A DNA stretch of 64,000 bases, from contig NZ_BBLV01000002.1 in the NCBI RefSeq assembly GCF_000971115.1, positions 1 through 64,000 of the forward strand, read 5' to 3'. Positions 43,492-50,850 of the stretch are shown here, piece by piece (position 1 is the first letter of the stretch; each line of letters starts with the position of its first letter). This stretch comes from Demequina gelatinilytica. Its GTDB lineage: Bacteria > Actinomycetota > Actinomycetes > Actinomycetales > Demequinaceae. The notes under the pieces were generated by a model. It had not been told where the DNA came from and made no database searches. It saw only the letters and a list, made by a program, of their open reading frames with translations. The position numbers and the translations under genes are program-made.

Positions 43492-44826
43492 ATGAACACC
43501 GAGGTCAACCGCAGGCTCGTCATCATCGTCAGGGCCGATCCCGTCATCTGCGGGCACAGCGGCGAGGCGCGCAACCTGGCCGAGGTCGCGCTCACGCGAG
43601 GCTTCGACGATGTGCGCATCGTCACGTGGCCGCTCGAACGCCTCGAGGAGACCGGGCTGCCGCTCAAGCCTCTCGACACCGTCCTTCCGTACTCCCCCGG
43701 CATCACCGTCGAGCGCCCGGGGCCGGTGGGCGGCTACAAGATCCCAGACGGGCGCTACCTCGCCGGCATGACCGGCCGCCTGGTCGAGCTCTTCACGGAC
43801 GGCGTCCCCACCGTCGCGATGTCGCTGTACCTCCACCCGCACACCACCGCGGTCGCCGATGCGCTGCGCATCGCGCGCTCGACGGGCCTGCCCGTCAACG
43901 TCACGACCATCGCCGAGGCGGTGGGCTCGGACGTCACCGACGTGGTGCGCTCCGCGGTGGACCACGGCGAGCTCGGCGCCGCCGCAGCCGTCCTCTCGAC
44001 TTACCTGTCGCAGGACCACTGCGTCGCGGTGTCCGAGTACACCAAGCGCGTGATCGTCGAGTCCGCAGCCGAGCTCGACGCCCTGTACGGCACGGTCTTC
44101 GCCGCGCAGTGCGAGGCGCGCGTCCAGATCTCCTACCCCGCGATCGACACCGCGGCGTACCTGGACCTCGACACCGCCGAGACCGAGCGCGTGCTCGAGG
44201 CGCGAGGGCTGCGCCGCGGCGAGTACGTCCTCTACCTGTCGCGCCTCCAGAAGGCCAAGGGCGTCGACGACCTGATCCGGGGCTTCGCGGCCGCGGAGGG
44301 CTGCGAGGGTCAGACCCTGGTCATCGCGGGGCGCGGCCCCGACCTGCCCTACTTCCAGCGGGTCGCCAAGCGCACCGCCGCATCGGACCGCATCGTCTTC
44401 CTGCAGGACGTGGGCGATGAGGAGAAGCCGCACCTCATGGCGGCCTGCACGGCGTACGCGCTGCCGTCGCGGCCCGCTCCGGAGTTCACGGAGACGTTCG
44501 GCATCGCGCTGGTGGAGAAGATGCTCGCGGGCGGCGGACCCGTCATCACGTGCGACACGGGCGGCATCCTCGAGGCCGTGGGCGACACCGCCGTGGTGGT
44601 GCCGTCCGGCGACCCGTCCGCGCTCACGGTCGCGCTCAACGTGTGCGCCGCGGGGATGGACGACGCCGACCGCGAGTGGTGGGAGCACCGCGCGCGCGAG
44701 CACGCGATGCAGTTCGACCGCGTCAACGTCTTCGACCGGCTTTTCGCGCGGCTCGACCCCGCACCTGCAGCCGAGACCGCGGCGGTGCCCACGCTCATCG
44801 CGAGCCCGCGCAGGGTGCGGATCTAG
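43492..44826 (+). CDS. Glycosyltransferase (GT4/GT1 superfamily)
   Basis: A 444-residue GT-B glycosyltransferase. The C-terminal Rossmann domain shows VLYLSRLQKAKGVDDLIRGF, LVIAGRGPDL and the sugar-nucleotide motif ETFGIALVEKMLAGGGPVI followed by CDTGGI. The N-terminal acceptor domain begins LVIIVRADPVICGHSGEARN. AAGGAGG precedes the ATG. Retaining GT4 enzymes use nucleotide sugars to build glycans or glycolipids; the specific product is not evident. It shares an operon with GH92, and its mRNA ends at the hairpin 44839-44879. Confidence 0.88.
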   Translation: MNTEVNRRLVIIVRADPVICGHSGEARNLAEVALTRGFDDVRIVTWPLERLEETGLPLKPLDTVLPYSPGITVERPGPVGGYKIPDGRYLAGMTGRLVELFTDGVPTVAMSLYLHPHTTAVADALRIARSTGLPVNVTTIAEAVGSDVTDVVRSAVDHGELGAAAAVLSTYLSQDHCVAVSEYTKRVIVESAAELDALYGTVFAAQCEARVQISYPAIDTAAYLDLDTAETERVLEARGLRRGEYVLYLSRLQKAKGVDDLIRGFAAAEGCEGQTLVIAGRGPDLPYFQRVAKRTAASDRIVFLQDVGDEEKPHLMAACTAYALPSRPAPEFTETFGIALVEKMLAGGGPVITCDTGGILEAVGDTAVVVPSGDPSALTVALNVCAAGMDDADREWWEHRAREHAMQFDRVNVFDRLFARLDPAPAAETAAVPTLIASPRRVRI

Positions 44827-44838
44827 CCGGCGACGCGC

Positions 44839-44879
44839 GACGATGCGCGGGTCCCGGGGGGCGGGGCCCGCGCATCGTC
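44839..44879. terminator. Bidirectional terminator between GT and beta-helix genes
   Basis: A 17-bp stem with one G-U pair (44839-44855 with 44863-44879) and a 7-base loop between convergent genes. Both arms carry the octamer GACGATGC/GCATCGTC. Confidence 0.85.
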
Positions 44880-44889
44880 CCTCCCGGCG

Positions 44890-46782
44890 CTACGGCGCCG
44901 GGTAGTCGATCACGAACTGCGGGGTGCCCGTGTTCGTGTTGTCGGCCGTCCCGCCCACGCCGTTCACCACATGCTCGATGGTGCCCGCGCTGAGGTTGAC
45001 CGTCATGATGTGGTGCAGCTGCACGCCCGGGGCCTCCGGCACCTCGAACCCGTTGGCCGTGACGATCGCCGGGTTGTTCTGGTTGAACACGTAGACACCC
45101 GCGCCGTAGAGACGGTGCGACGTGACGTGGTCAGCCACCTTGTAGCCCGGGTAGCCGAGCGTGCCGTCGGGCTGGGTCCAGTCCGCCTGGGTGGGCGGGT
45201 CGTAGGGCAGCTCGTTCTGGTAGAGCGTGACCGAGCCGTCCTCGCCGTTCCACTGCAGGTTGTACTGCTGGAAGTGCTCGACGAACAGGCCCGTGGCGGT
45301 GACGCGGTCGCCGTTGACGATCACGCCGTTGCGGCCCGTGTTGGTGGCCCAACGGTCGGTGTCGCCGTTGACCCCCTCGGTGAAGCCCTCGACACCGTGG
45401 TCGCCCCGCCACACCCAGGTGTGGTCGATGAGCACGTCGTCGCTGTTGACCACCAGCGCGGTGTCCGCCTTGCCGATGTGAGGCCCTCCCACGCGGAAGT
45501 AGACATCCGAGAGGGTGGTCGGGTTGCTGCGCGCGGCGCGCGCATGGTGGCCGTGGTTGCCGTTCCGCTTGCCGACCTCGAGGAGCACCTTCGACTCCTG
45601 CTCGCCCGCGTCGATGGTGATGCCCGCGATGACCGCGCCCGGGACATCGGCGACCCTCATGGCCGTCGCGCCGCGGTGCGCGGTGAGCGTCGCGTGGCCC
45701 AGCCCGAGCACCACGGTGTCGGCGCGCTTGACCTCGATCGGGCGGTCGACGTCGTAGACGCCGGGGGTGAGCAGCAGGTTCTTGTCGCGCGCGAGCGCGT
45801 TGTTGATGTCCTTGACGGAGTCCCCCGGCTTGGCGATGAAGAAGTCGCCGATCGGGATGTCGCGCCCCGGCGTCATCCCGTCCGCCCAGCTCACGCCGCT
45901 CGTGTCGCGCTGCGCAGCCGGCACGCGGACCAGGTAGCGGCCGTCATCGTCGACGTAGAGGTACGGCTTCTCGCGACTCACCGAGGTGGTGTCGAGCGTC
46001 GTGTACGTCTCGGCGGGGAAGGACGCCTCGCTGGGCGCGCCCTCGACCCCGGAGAACACCTGGTTCCACACCCCGTTGCTCCAGCCCGCGACCTCCGAGT
46101 CCCGCACCAGCCACTGCTGCTGCGAGCCGTTGATCGTGTAGGGCAGGCGCGAGTCCGCGATGAAGCCGCCGCTCGCGTACTGCGGGCCGGCGGTGCAGTA
46201 GTCCATGAGCGAGAGGTTGCCGCCCGAGATGTCGAGGCGACGCATGGACACCGCCTGCGAGACGGCCCAGATGTTGGCGCTGGCGCGGCAGCCGTCCTGG
46301 CCGGTGCCGTCCACGTGGATCGCGAGGTTGGAGAGCGTGCGCCAGAAGTTCACCAGCGCGATGCAGTTGGGGTTCTCGTCGTCGCCGAGGCAGCGGTTGT
46401 ACACCTCGACTGTGCCGGTGAGCGTGACGTCGTCTGGCTGGGCGCCCAGGCCCGCGACCTCGGTGTAGTAGCCGACCTCGACGTGCAGGGGCGCGCCGGG
46501 CTCCCCGTACTCGCCGGGCAGGAACAGCACGGCGTGGCGAGCGGTGGTCATCTCCGCGTCGCGCTGCTGGTCCGCGAGATCGTCCACGATCGACTGGATC
46601 TCCTCGGTGGACATGCTCGGATCGATGATGATGACGTTCGGACCCAGGTCCGGCGCCGTGGGGTCGTGATGCTGGGGACGTGCGGCGGCGGCCGGCGCTG
46701 CGACGGCCGCGCCGATGGCGAGCGTGAGGCCGGCGGCGAGCGCGATGGCGCGCCCCGTCCGACCGGCATGCGTGTGCGTCAT
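44890..46782 (-). CDS. Secreted right-handed beta-helix protein (GH55/pectate-lyase-like fold)
   Basis: A 630-residue exported protein: Sec signal (about 1-33, ending AAAARP), then a full-length parallel beta-helix with repeated short strands and Asn/Asp-rich turns (DITIDAG-type, DVYFRVGGPH, VLIDHTWVWRGDHGVEGFT). Homologues of this sequence type in Streptomyces are often labelled 'adenylyl cyclase', but no cyclase catalytic motif is visible here. The fold and position suggest a polysaccharide-active enzyme; candidate acidic residues sit around WRGDHGVEGF and NGEDGS. GGAGGAGG precedes the ATG. A near-perfect palindrome lies 25 bases upstream of the start, so it is probably controlled by a dedicated repressor. 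Confidence 0.82.
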   Translation of the reverse strand: MTHTHAGRTGRAIALAAGLTLAIGAAVAAPAAAARPQHHDPTAPDLGPNVIIIDPSMSTEEIQSIVDDLADQQRDAEMTTARHAVLFLPGEYGEPGAPLHVEVGYYTEVAGLGAQPDDVTLTGTVEVYNRCLGDDENPNCIALVNFWRTLSNLAIHVDGTGQDGCRASANIWAVSQAVSMRRLDISGGNLSLMDYCTAGPQYASGGFIADSRLPYTINGSQQQWLVRDSEVAGWSNGVWNQVFSGVEGAPSEASFPAETYTTLDTTSVSREKPYLYVDDDGRYLVRVPAAQRDTSGVSWADGMTPGRDIPIGDFFIAKPGDSVKDINNALARDKNLLLTPGVYDVDRPIEVKRADTVVLGLGHATLTAHRGATAMRVADVPGAVIAGITIDAGEQESKVLLEVGKRNGNHGHHARAARSNPTTLSDVYFRVGGPHIGKADTALVVNSDDVLIDHTWVWRGDHGVEGFTEGVNGDTDRWATNTGRNGVIVNGDRVTATGLFVEHFQQYNLQWNGEDGSVTLYQNELPYDPPTQADWTQPDGTLGYPGYKVADHVTSHRLYGAGVYVFNQNNPAIVTANGFEVPEAPGVQLHHIMTVNLSAGTIEHVVNGVGGTADNTNTGTPQFVIDYPAP

Positions 46783-47092
46783 GCGGTGTCCTCCTCCTTG
46801 AGGCGCAATGGACCACGTTGTCCATTACTGACCAGACGGTAACCAATAGGAGGAAGGGGTGCAACAGGGACAGATGACGCGGCTCGGCCTCCACCCGGTG
46901 CCTGGAACAGGTGCGGACCGTGTCGATGTCGCACGGGGAGAGGGGGCAACGCGCGCGGATCGTGTCGGCACCAGCAAGCGGCCCGCACAGATGGCACCGA
47001 TCAACGCGCCGCGGCACCTCGACACCGCACCATCCGCACGCATTGCGTGGGGGCGCCGCGACGGCAACGCCGCGACCGGCGGCCGCGTCAGC
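46783..47092. other. 310-base intergenic region
   Basis: Holds the operator at 46807-46826 and the relatively AT-rich start region of the beta-helix gene. From about 46860 to 47092 I see no terminator, RNA gene or supported coding sequence. Confidence 0.5.
46807..46826. promoter_or_regulatory. Operator candidate of the beta-helix gene
   Basis: AATGGAC-N6-GTCCATT with a central ACGT; nine of ten base pairs are symmetric over 20 bases. It sits 25-44 bases upstream of the ATG at 46782. GCGCAATGGAC (46803-46813) recurs at 41165-41175 upstream of GH92. Confidence 0.65.
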
Positions 47093-48037
47093 TCACGCGG
47101 AGGCGCTGCGGCGACGCTCGAGGATCGAGTCCAGCGCGCCGGTCGCCGGGCGCTCCTCGCGGTACGAGGCGGCGGCGATGTCGCCGTCCTCGAGCGGACG
47201 GGCCTGCGCCTGACGGACCTCCGCCTTGAGCGTGTAGCTCGGGGCCGGCAGCTCGCGCGGGCTCCACGCGGCGGACTCCTCCACCGCGGGCTGCTCGGCC
47301 ACCGGGGCGGCCTGCGTGACCACGGGCATCGGCACCGAGAGCGGGGCGATGTCCTTGGCGGTCACCACCTGGATCGCCTGGGTCGCCACGTCGGAGGGCT
47401 GCGAGTCGATGCCCGCGGCCCGCTCACGGGCCACGGTGCGCAGCGCCTGCGTCGCGGTGGCCGCGGCCCCGACCTCGCGAGCAACCATCGCGAGGCGGGC
47501 GTCGATGCGACGCTGTGCCGCGGCAGCGCGTGCGCCGAGCACCAGCACGCCGGCGAAGATCGCCGTGGTGACCGCCGCGACAAGGGCGGGGAGAGCGGTG
47601 AAGGGCACCAGGATCCACGACAGGATCGCGAGCGCGGCGGTGCCGAGCGCGACCCGGGCACGGCGGCGGGCACGCGCCTTGCGCTCGGCGAGCGCGACGG
47701 CCCGGTCCTTGCGCATCGCGAGGTACTGGCGCTGCGCCGACGTCGCGGCCTTGTCGATGGGTCCCGCAGGACGCGACATGGAGTCGGCACCGAGGCGCGC
47801 GATGGTGGCGCGCGCCGCGCCGGTCACCAGCAGCGGCACATCGGCCGCGTCGGACGATGCGCGCGAGACGGCGCGCTTGACGCGCTCGGCGGTGGTCTTC
47901 ACCACGCGCATCTCGGCGGAGTAGCGGTCCTCGGTGCGCACCAGCGCATAGTCCGCGCGCTCACGGATCCGCTGGGGGATGACGAAGGCGAGCACCATGC
48001 CGAGGGCGATGATCGCGAGCAGTCCAGCGGGAAGCAT
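47093..48037 (-). CDS. glpR: GlpR/SepX-like divisome membrane protein
   Basis: A 314-residue protein with one N-terminal helix (about 3-21) and a two-helix hairpin (about 131-176) separated by a basic cytoplasmic stretch, then an Ala/Gln-rich C-terminus. This topology and its place after glp-rimJ match Rv0996 of M. tuberculosis, C. glutamicum GlpR and Streptomyces SepX, membrane partners of the gephyrin-like protein Glp in cell division. Assignment rests on synteny and topology. The start at ATG 48037 puts the first helix at the N-terminus; no strong ribosome-binding site. Confidence 0.72.
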   Translation of the reverse strand: MLPAGLLAIIALGMVLAFVIPQRIRERADYALVRTEDRYSAEMRVVKTTAERVKRAVSRASSDAADVPLLVTGAARATIARLGADSMSRPAGPIDKAATSAQRQYLAMRKDRAVALAERKARARRRARVALGTAALAILSWILVPFTALPALVAAVTTAIFAGVLVLGARAAAAQRRIDARLAMVAREVGAAATATQALRTVARERAAGIDSQPSDVATQAIQVVTAKDIAPLSVPMPVVTQAAPVAEQPAVEESAAWSPRELPAPSYTLKAEVRQAQARPLEDGDIAAASYREERPATGALDSILERRRSASA

Positions 48038-48089
48038 GGCACGACCGTACGGCCGCGCAGGCCCGCACCCGCGGAGGGCGCGCGGCGTG

Positions 48090-48668
48090 TCAGCCGTCGC
48101 CTCCCCAATATCGACCGATCCGCGGCTCGTCTTGAGTGCGCGAGAACACGATGTGGTCGCGCCACCCGCCGTCGATGAAGAGGTAGGAGCGTCGCAGACC
48201 CTCCTCGATGAAGCCCAGCTTCTCCGCGACACGCCGGCTCGCGGCGTTCTCGGGACGGATCGCGATCTCGAGGCGGTGAAGCCCGATCGTGAAGGCATGC
48301 TCCGCGGCGAGCGCGGCGGCGCGGGTCACGATCCCCCGCCCGGTGTGGGCCTCGTCGATCCAGTACCCGAGCGACGCCGAGCGCTGCGCGCCCCACTGGA
48401 TGCCGGCGACCGCCACACGCCCCTGGAGGGCGCCGTCGACCTCGATCGCGTACGGCAGCGCGGTGAGCTCGCGTCGCTGGCGCCGCTCGAGGCGCGTGAA
48501 CGCGCGGAAGGTCATGTCGGTCGCCTGCGCCTCGGGAGGCAACGTGGCCTCCCACGGACGCAGCCAGTCGCGGTTGCGCGACCGCAGCGCGAGCCACTCG
48601 GACTCGTCCCGAGGCCGCAGCGCGCGCAGGCGCAGCCCCGGCGCGACGAGCTCCGGGTCGCGCGGCAT
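48090..48668 (-). CDS. rimJ: GNAT family N-acetyltransferase (RimJ/RimL-like)
   Basis: A 192-residue acetyltransferase of the RimJ/RimL group, with acetyl-CoA motif A LGYWIDEAHTGRGIVTRAA and motif B ENAASRRVAEKLGFIEEG. RimJ acetylates the N-terminus of ribosomal protein S5 in E. coli; the actinobacterial homologue's target is uncertain. ATG overlaps the glp stop by one base (TGATG), indicating coupled translation. It sits between glp and glpR exactly as in mycobacteria (Rv0994-Rv0995-Rv0996). Confidence 0.9.
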   Translation of the reverse strand: MPRDPELVAPGLRLRALRPRDESEWLALRSRNRDWLRPWEATLPPEAQATDMTFRAFTRLERRQRRELTALPYAIEVDGALQGRVAVAGIQWGAQRSASLGYWIDEAHTGRGIVTRAAALAAEHAFTIGLHRLEIAIRPENAASRRVAEKLGFIEEGLRRSYLFIDGGWRDHIVFSRTQDEPRIGRYWGGDG

Positions 48669-49900
48669 CAGTCGTCCCAGACGGTGCAACGCATCACATC
48701 GCCGGCGCTCACCGCCGTCACGGAGGCGTCGACCCACGCGATGCCGTCCGCATCGCCCAGCGCCGCGAGCGTGACGTCGCCCGGGTCGCATGCGGGCGTG
48801 GCCGTGACCGTGCCGGCAGCGTCGAGGCCCAGCTTCACCGGCACGGCCTGCGTGATCCCCACCGGGGAGGACCAGCCCCGATCGAAGCGCGCCCTCACCC
48901 CGGGGCGCACGGCCTCGGAGAAGCCGCACATGCGGCGGAGCGCGGGTCTCACATAGGCCTCGAAGGCGAGCGCGGCCGCGGCGGGCGCGCCCGGCAGCGC
49001 GATGGTGGGCACGCGTCGCGCCCCCTCCTCGCCGAGCATCGCGAAGGCATGGTGAGGCCCCGGCGCGAACGCGAGCGCGACATCGTCCACCGTGCCCAGC
49101 TCTCGCAGCACGGACACGACTGTGTCGCTCTCCCCCTCGCTCAGGCCTCCCGTGACGATGAGCAGGTCGGCACGCACCAGCTGGTCCTCGAGCGCCGTGC
49201 GCAACGCGGTGCGATCGTCCGGCACGGGTCCCACGCGGAAGGCCTGCGCCCCGGCGTTGCGCGCCGAGACCGCCACGAGGTGGGCGGTGGCCTCGGGCAC
49301 GCCAGGGCGTCCCGAACCGGCATCGACCAGCTCGCCGCCCGTGGCGACCACCACCACGCGCGGCACGGGACGGACCGTAAGGCGCGCGTGACCCAGCGAT
49401 GCTGCGAGGGCGAGCTCGCGTCCGCCGAGCCGACGGCCCGCGGGCACGAGCATCCGACCGGCCTCCGCATCGGTCCCGGCCGCGCGGATCCCGGAGCCGG
49501 GCGCGACCTCCCCGTGGACGGCGACGCGTGCCACGCCGCGATCGGTCGCGGCGAGCGGTACCACCGCATCGGCGCCGGCAGGGATCGCCATGCCCGAGGA
49601 CAGCCGTGCGGCCGTCCCGGGGAGGTGGCGACGTGGCCCGCGATCGGCGAAGGAGACCTCGTGCGCGACGGGCATGACAGGCACGTGCGGCACGTCGGCG
49701 GACCGCACGGCGTAGCCGTCCCACGCGGCGACGTCGTGAGGCGGGAGCGCGGAGCCCGCCACGAGCGGCTCCACGAGCGTCGCCCCGGCGGCGTCCCCGA
49801 CCAGCACGGTCAGCGGCGGGATGGGTGCGAGGGCCTGGGAGACCGCGGCACGATGCTCGTCGAGGGTGCGGGTGAGCAACTCTCCTCCTGCCTGATGCAT
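48668..49900 (-). CDS. glp: Gephyrin-like protein Glp / MoeA-family protein
   Basis: A 410-residue MoeA-fold protein with domains in MoeA order: the linear N-terminal region with AAWDGYAVR, the MoCF-binding domain with TGGELV and GGLSEGESD, LPGAPAAAALAFEAYV, and a C-terminal beta-barrel. The MoeA signatures GGVSVGDYD and LPGNPVS are altered, and no other molybdenum-cofactor gene is near. Its place beside rimJ and a GlpR-like membrane gene favours the divisome factor Glp, described as an FtsZ-binding protein, over a molybdotransferase. Both roles remain possible. Divergent from the 5-formyl-THF cyclo-ligase gene. Confidence 0.85.
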   Translation of the reverse strand: MHQAGGELLTRTLDEHRAAVSQALAPIPPLTVLVGDAAGATLVEPLVAGSALPPHDVAAWDGYAVRSADVPHVPVMPVAHEVSFADRGPRRHLPGTAARLSSGMAIPAGADAVVPLAATDRGVARVAVHGEVAPGSGIRAAGTDAEAGRMLVPAGRRLGGRELALAASLGHARLTVRPVPRVVVVATGGELVDAGSGRPGVPEATAHLVAVSARNAGAQAFRVGPVPDDRTALRTALEDQLVRADLLIVTGGLSEGESDTVVSVLRELGTVDDVALAFAPGPHHAFAMLGEEGARRVPTIALPGAPAAAALAFEAYVRPALRRMCGFSEAVRPGVRARFDRGWSSPVGITQAVPVKLGLDAAGTVTATPACDPGDVTLAALGDADGIAWVDASVTAVSAGDVMRCTVWDD

Positions 49901-49954
49901 GGGGGAAGCCTAGGGACATGCCCGAGGGTGGAACAAAGATTTACCGAACTTTGG

Positions 49955-49960
49955 CACAAT
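49955..49960 (+). promoter_or_regulatory. Candidate -10 element of a leaderless transcript (cyclo-ligase gene)
   Basis: CACAAT ends seven bases before ATG 49968, which has no Shine-Dalgarno sequence. Transcription would begin at or next to the start codon. The context (AATGG..CCCATG) is repeated at 50595-50610. Confidence 0.45.
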
Positions 49961-49967
49961 GGTGCCC

Positions 49968-50597
49968 ATGACGCCGATGTCCGACAGCTCTGTGCGATCG
50001 CTCGAACCGGACGAGGCGAAGGCGCACCTCAGGGCAGTCATCCGACGCGAGAGGCTCCAACGGAGCGAGCGGCGGCGCCACGAGGCGGCCGCCGCCTTTC
50101 GCGACCATGTGCTCGCGCTCACCGCGATCCAGTCCGCGCGCTGCGTGTCGGTCTACGCCTCCCGGCCCCACGAGCCCGGGACCGGTCCGCTGATCGAGGC
50201 CCTGCATCGTCGCGGCGTGCGGGTGCTGATCCCGCTGCTCGGCGACGGGCTGCAGCGAGGCTGGGGCGTCTACCGCGGTGTCGAGGACCTCATCGAGCGC
50301 GCGCCGGGCCGGCCTCCCGAGCCCAGCGGCGACTTCCTTCCGTCCAGCACCCTCGCGGAGGCCGACGTCATCGTGGTCCCCGCGCTCGCCGTGGACACGA
50401 GCGGGACGCGCCTGGGCCAGGGAGGCGGCTGGTACGACCGCGCGCTCATGGAGGCGCGGCCCAGCAGCCCCGTCATCGCGCTCACGTTCGCGAACGAGGT
50501 CCGTGACGGCGCGAGCGAGCCGCTCCCGCGCGAGAGCCACGACCTCGGGGTGGACATGGTCATCACCCCCGAAGGGGCCCACTCGCTTCCCGCGTAG
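49968..50597 (+). CDS. 5-formyltetrahydrofolate cyclo-ligase
   Basis: Converts 5-formyl-THF to 5,10-methenyl-THF with ATP. The product (about 209 residues) has the family motifs RRERLQRSERRR at the N-terminus, a substrate region with YASRPHEPGT, and the ATP/substrate loop RLGQGGGWYDRAL followed by HDLGVDMVITPEG. Three in-frame ATGs occur (49959, 49968, 49977) and none has a ribosome-binding site. I choose 49968 because it lies at the expected start of a leaderless mRNA. It precedes the fmdB-like gene by ten bases, as in mycobacteria (Rv0992c-Rv0991c). Confidence 0.92.
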   Translation: MTPMSDSSVRSLEPDEAKAHLRAVIRRERLQRSERRRHEAAAAFRDHVLALTAIQSARCVSVYASRPHEPGTGPLIEALHRRGVRVLIPLLGDGLQRGWGVYRGVEDLIERAPGRPPEPSGDFLPSSTLAEADVIVVPALAVDTSGTRLGQGGGWYDRALMEARPSSPVIALTFANEVRDGASEPLPRESHDLGVDMVITPEGAHSLPA

Positions 50598-50600
50598 AAT
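50595..50600 (+). promoter_or_regulatory. Candidate -10 element of a leaderless transcript (FmdB-like gene)
   Basis: TAGAAT, one base off the TATAAT consensus, overlaps the cyclo-ligase stop codon and ends seven bases before ATG 50608, which lacks a Shine-Dalgarno sequence. Spacing is the same as at 49955-49968. Confidence 0.5.
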
Positions 50601-50607
50601 GGCCCCC

Positions 50608-50814
50608 ATGCCTACGTACTCCTACGCGTGCACCGCGTGCGACCACGCGTTCGATGCCGTGCAGTCCATCCACGATCCCGCGCTCACCGAGTGCCCCGAA
50701 TGCACCGCGCCCGTCCGCAAGCGCTTCGGCGCGGTCGGCGTGACCTTCAAGGGCTCGGGCTTCTACCGCACGGACTCGCGCTCGGAGTCGAAGGCGTCGT
50801 CGAGCGCCTCGTGA
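50608..50814 (+). CDS. FmdB-type zinc-ribbon protein
   Basis: A 68-residue regulatory-type zinc ribbon. It begins with the family's PTYSYACTACDHAFD and has CxxC pairs at Cys8/Cys11 and Cys29/Cys32, then GVTFKGSGFYRTD and a Ser/Lys tail. Homologues (Rv0991c) were reported as chaperone-associated or redox-sensing small proteins; the function here is unproven. An ATG at 50599 would add three residues. Convergent with the giant helicase-like gene. Confidence 0.9.
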   Translation: MPTYSYACTACDHAFDAVQSIHDPALTECPECTAPVRKRFGAVGVTFKGSGFYRTDSRSESKASSSAS

Positions 50815-50850
50815 CGCTCGGGGGCGCGCCGCGCCCCCGCCGCCGCCTGC

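Noticed and set aside
44890-46782. Annotation as adenylyl cyclase
   Set aside because: Label common for this family in databases, but no cyclase motif is visible and the protein has a signal peptide and beta-helix pattern.
46859-48178. Plus-strand frame starting after AGGAGGAAGG, running through the GlpR-like gene
   Set aside because: The ribosome-binding site is attractive, but most of the frame is antisense to a syntenic membrane-protein gene and its translation is Arg/Gly-rich without hydrophobic or domain features.
48668-49900. Evidence for a molybdenum-cofactor biosynthesis locus
   Set aside because: No other moa/mob genes nearby, and the MoeA signature loops are altered; synteny favours Glp.
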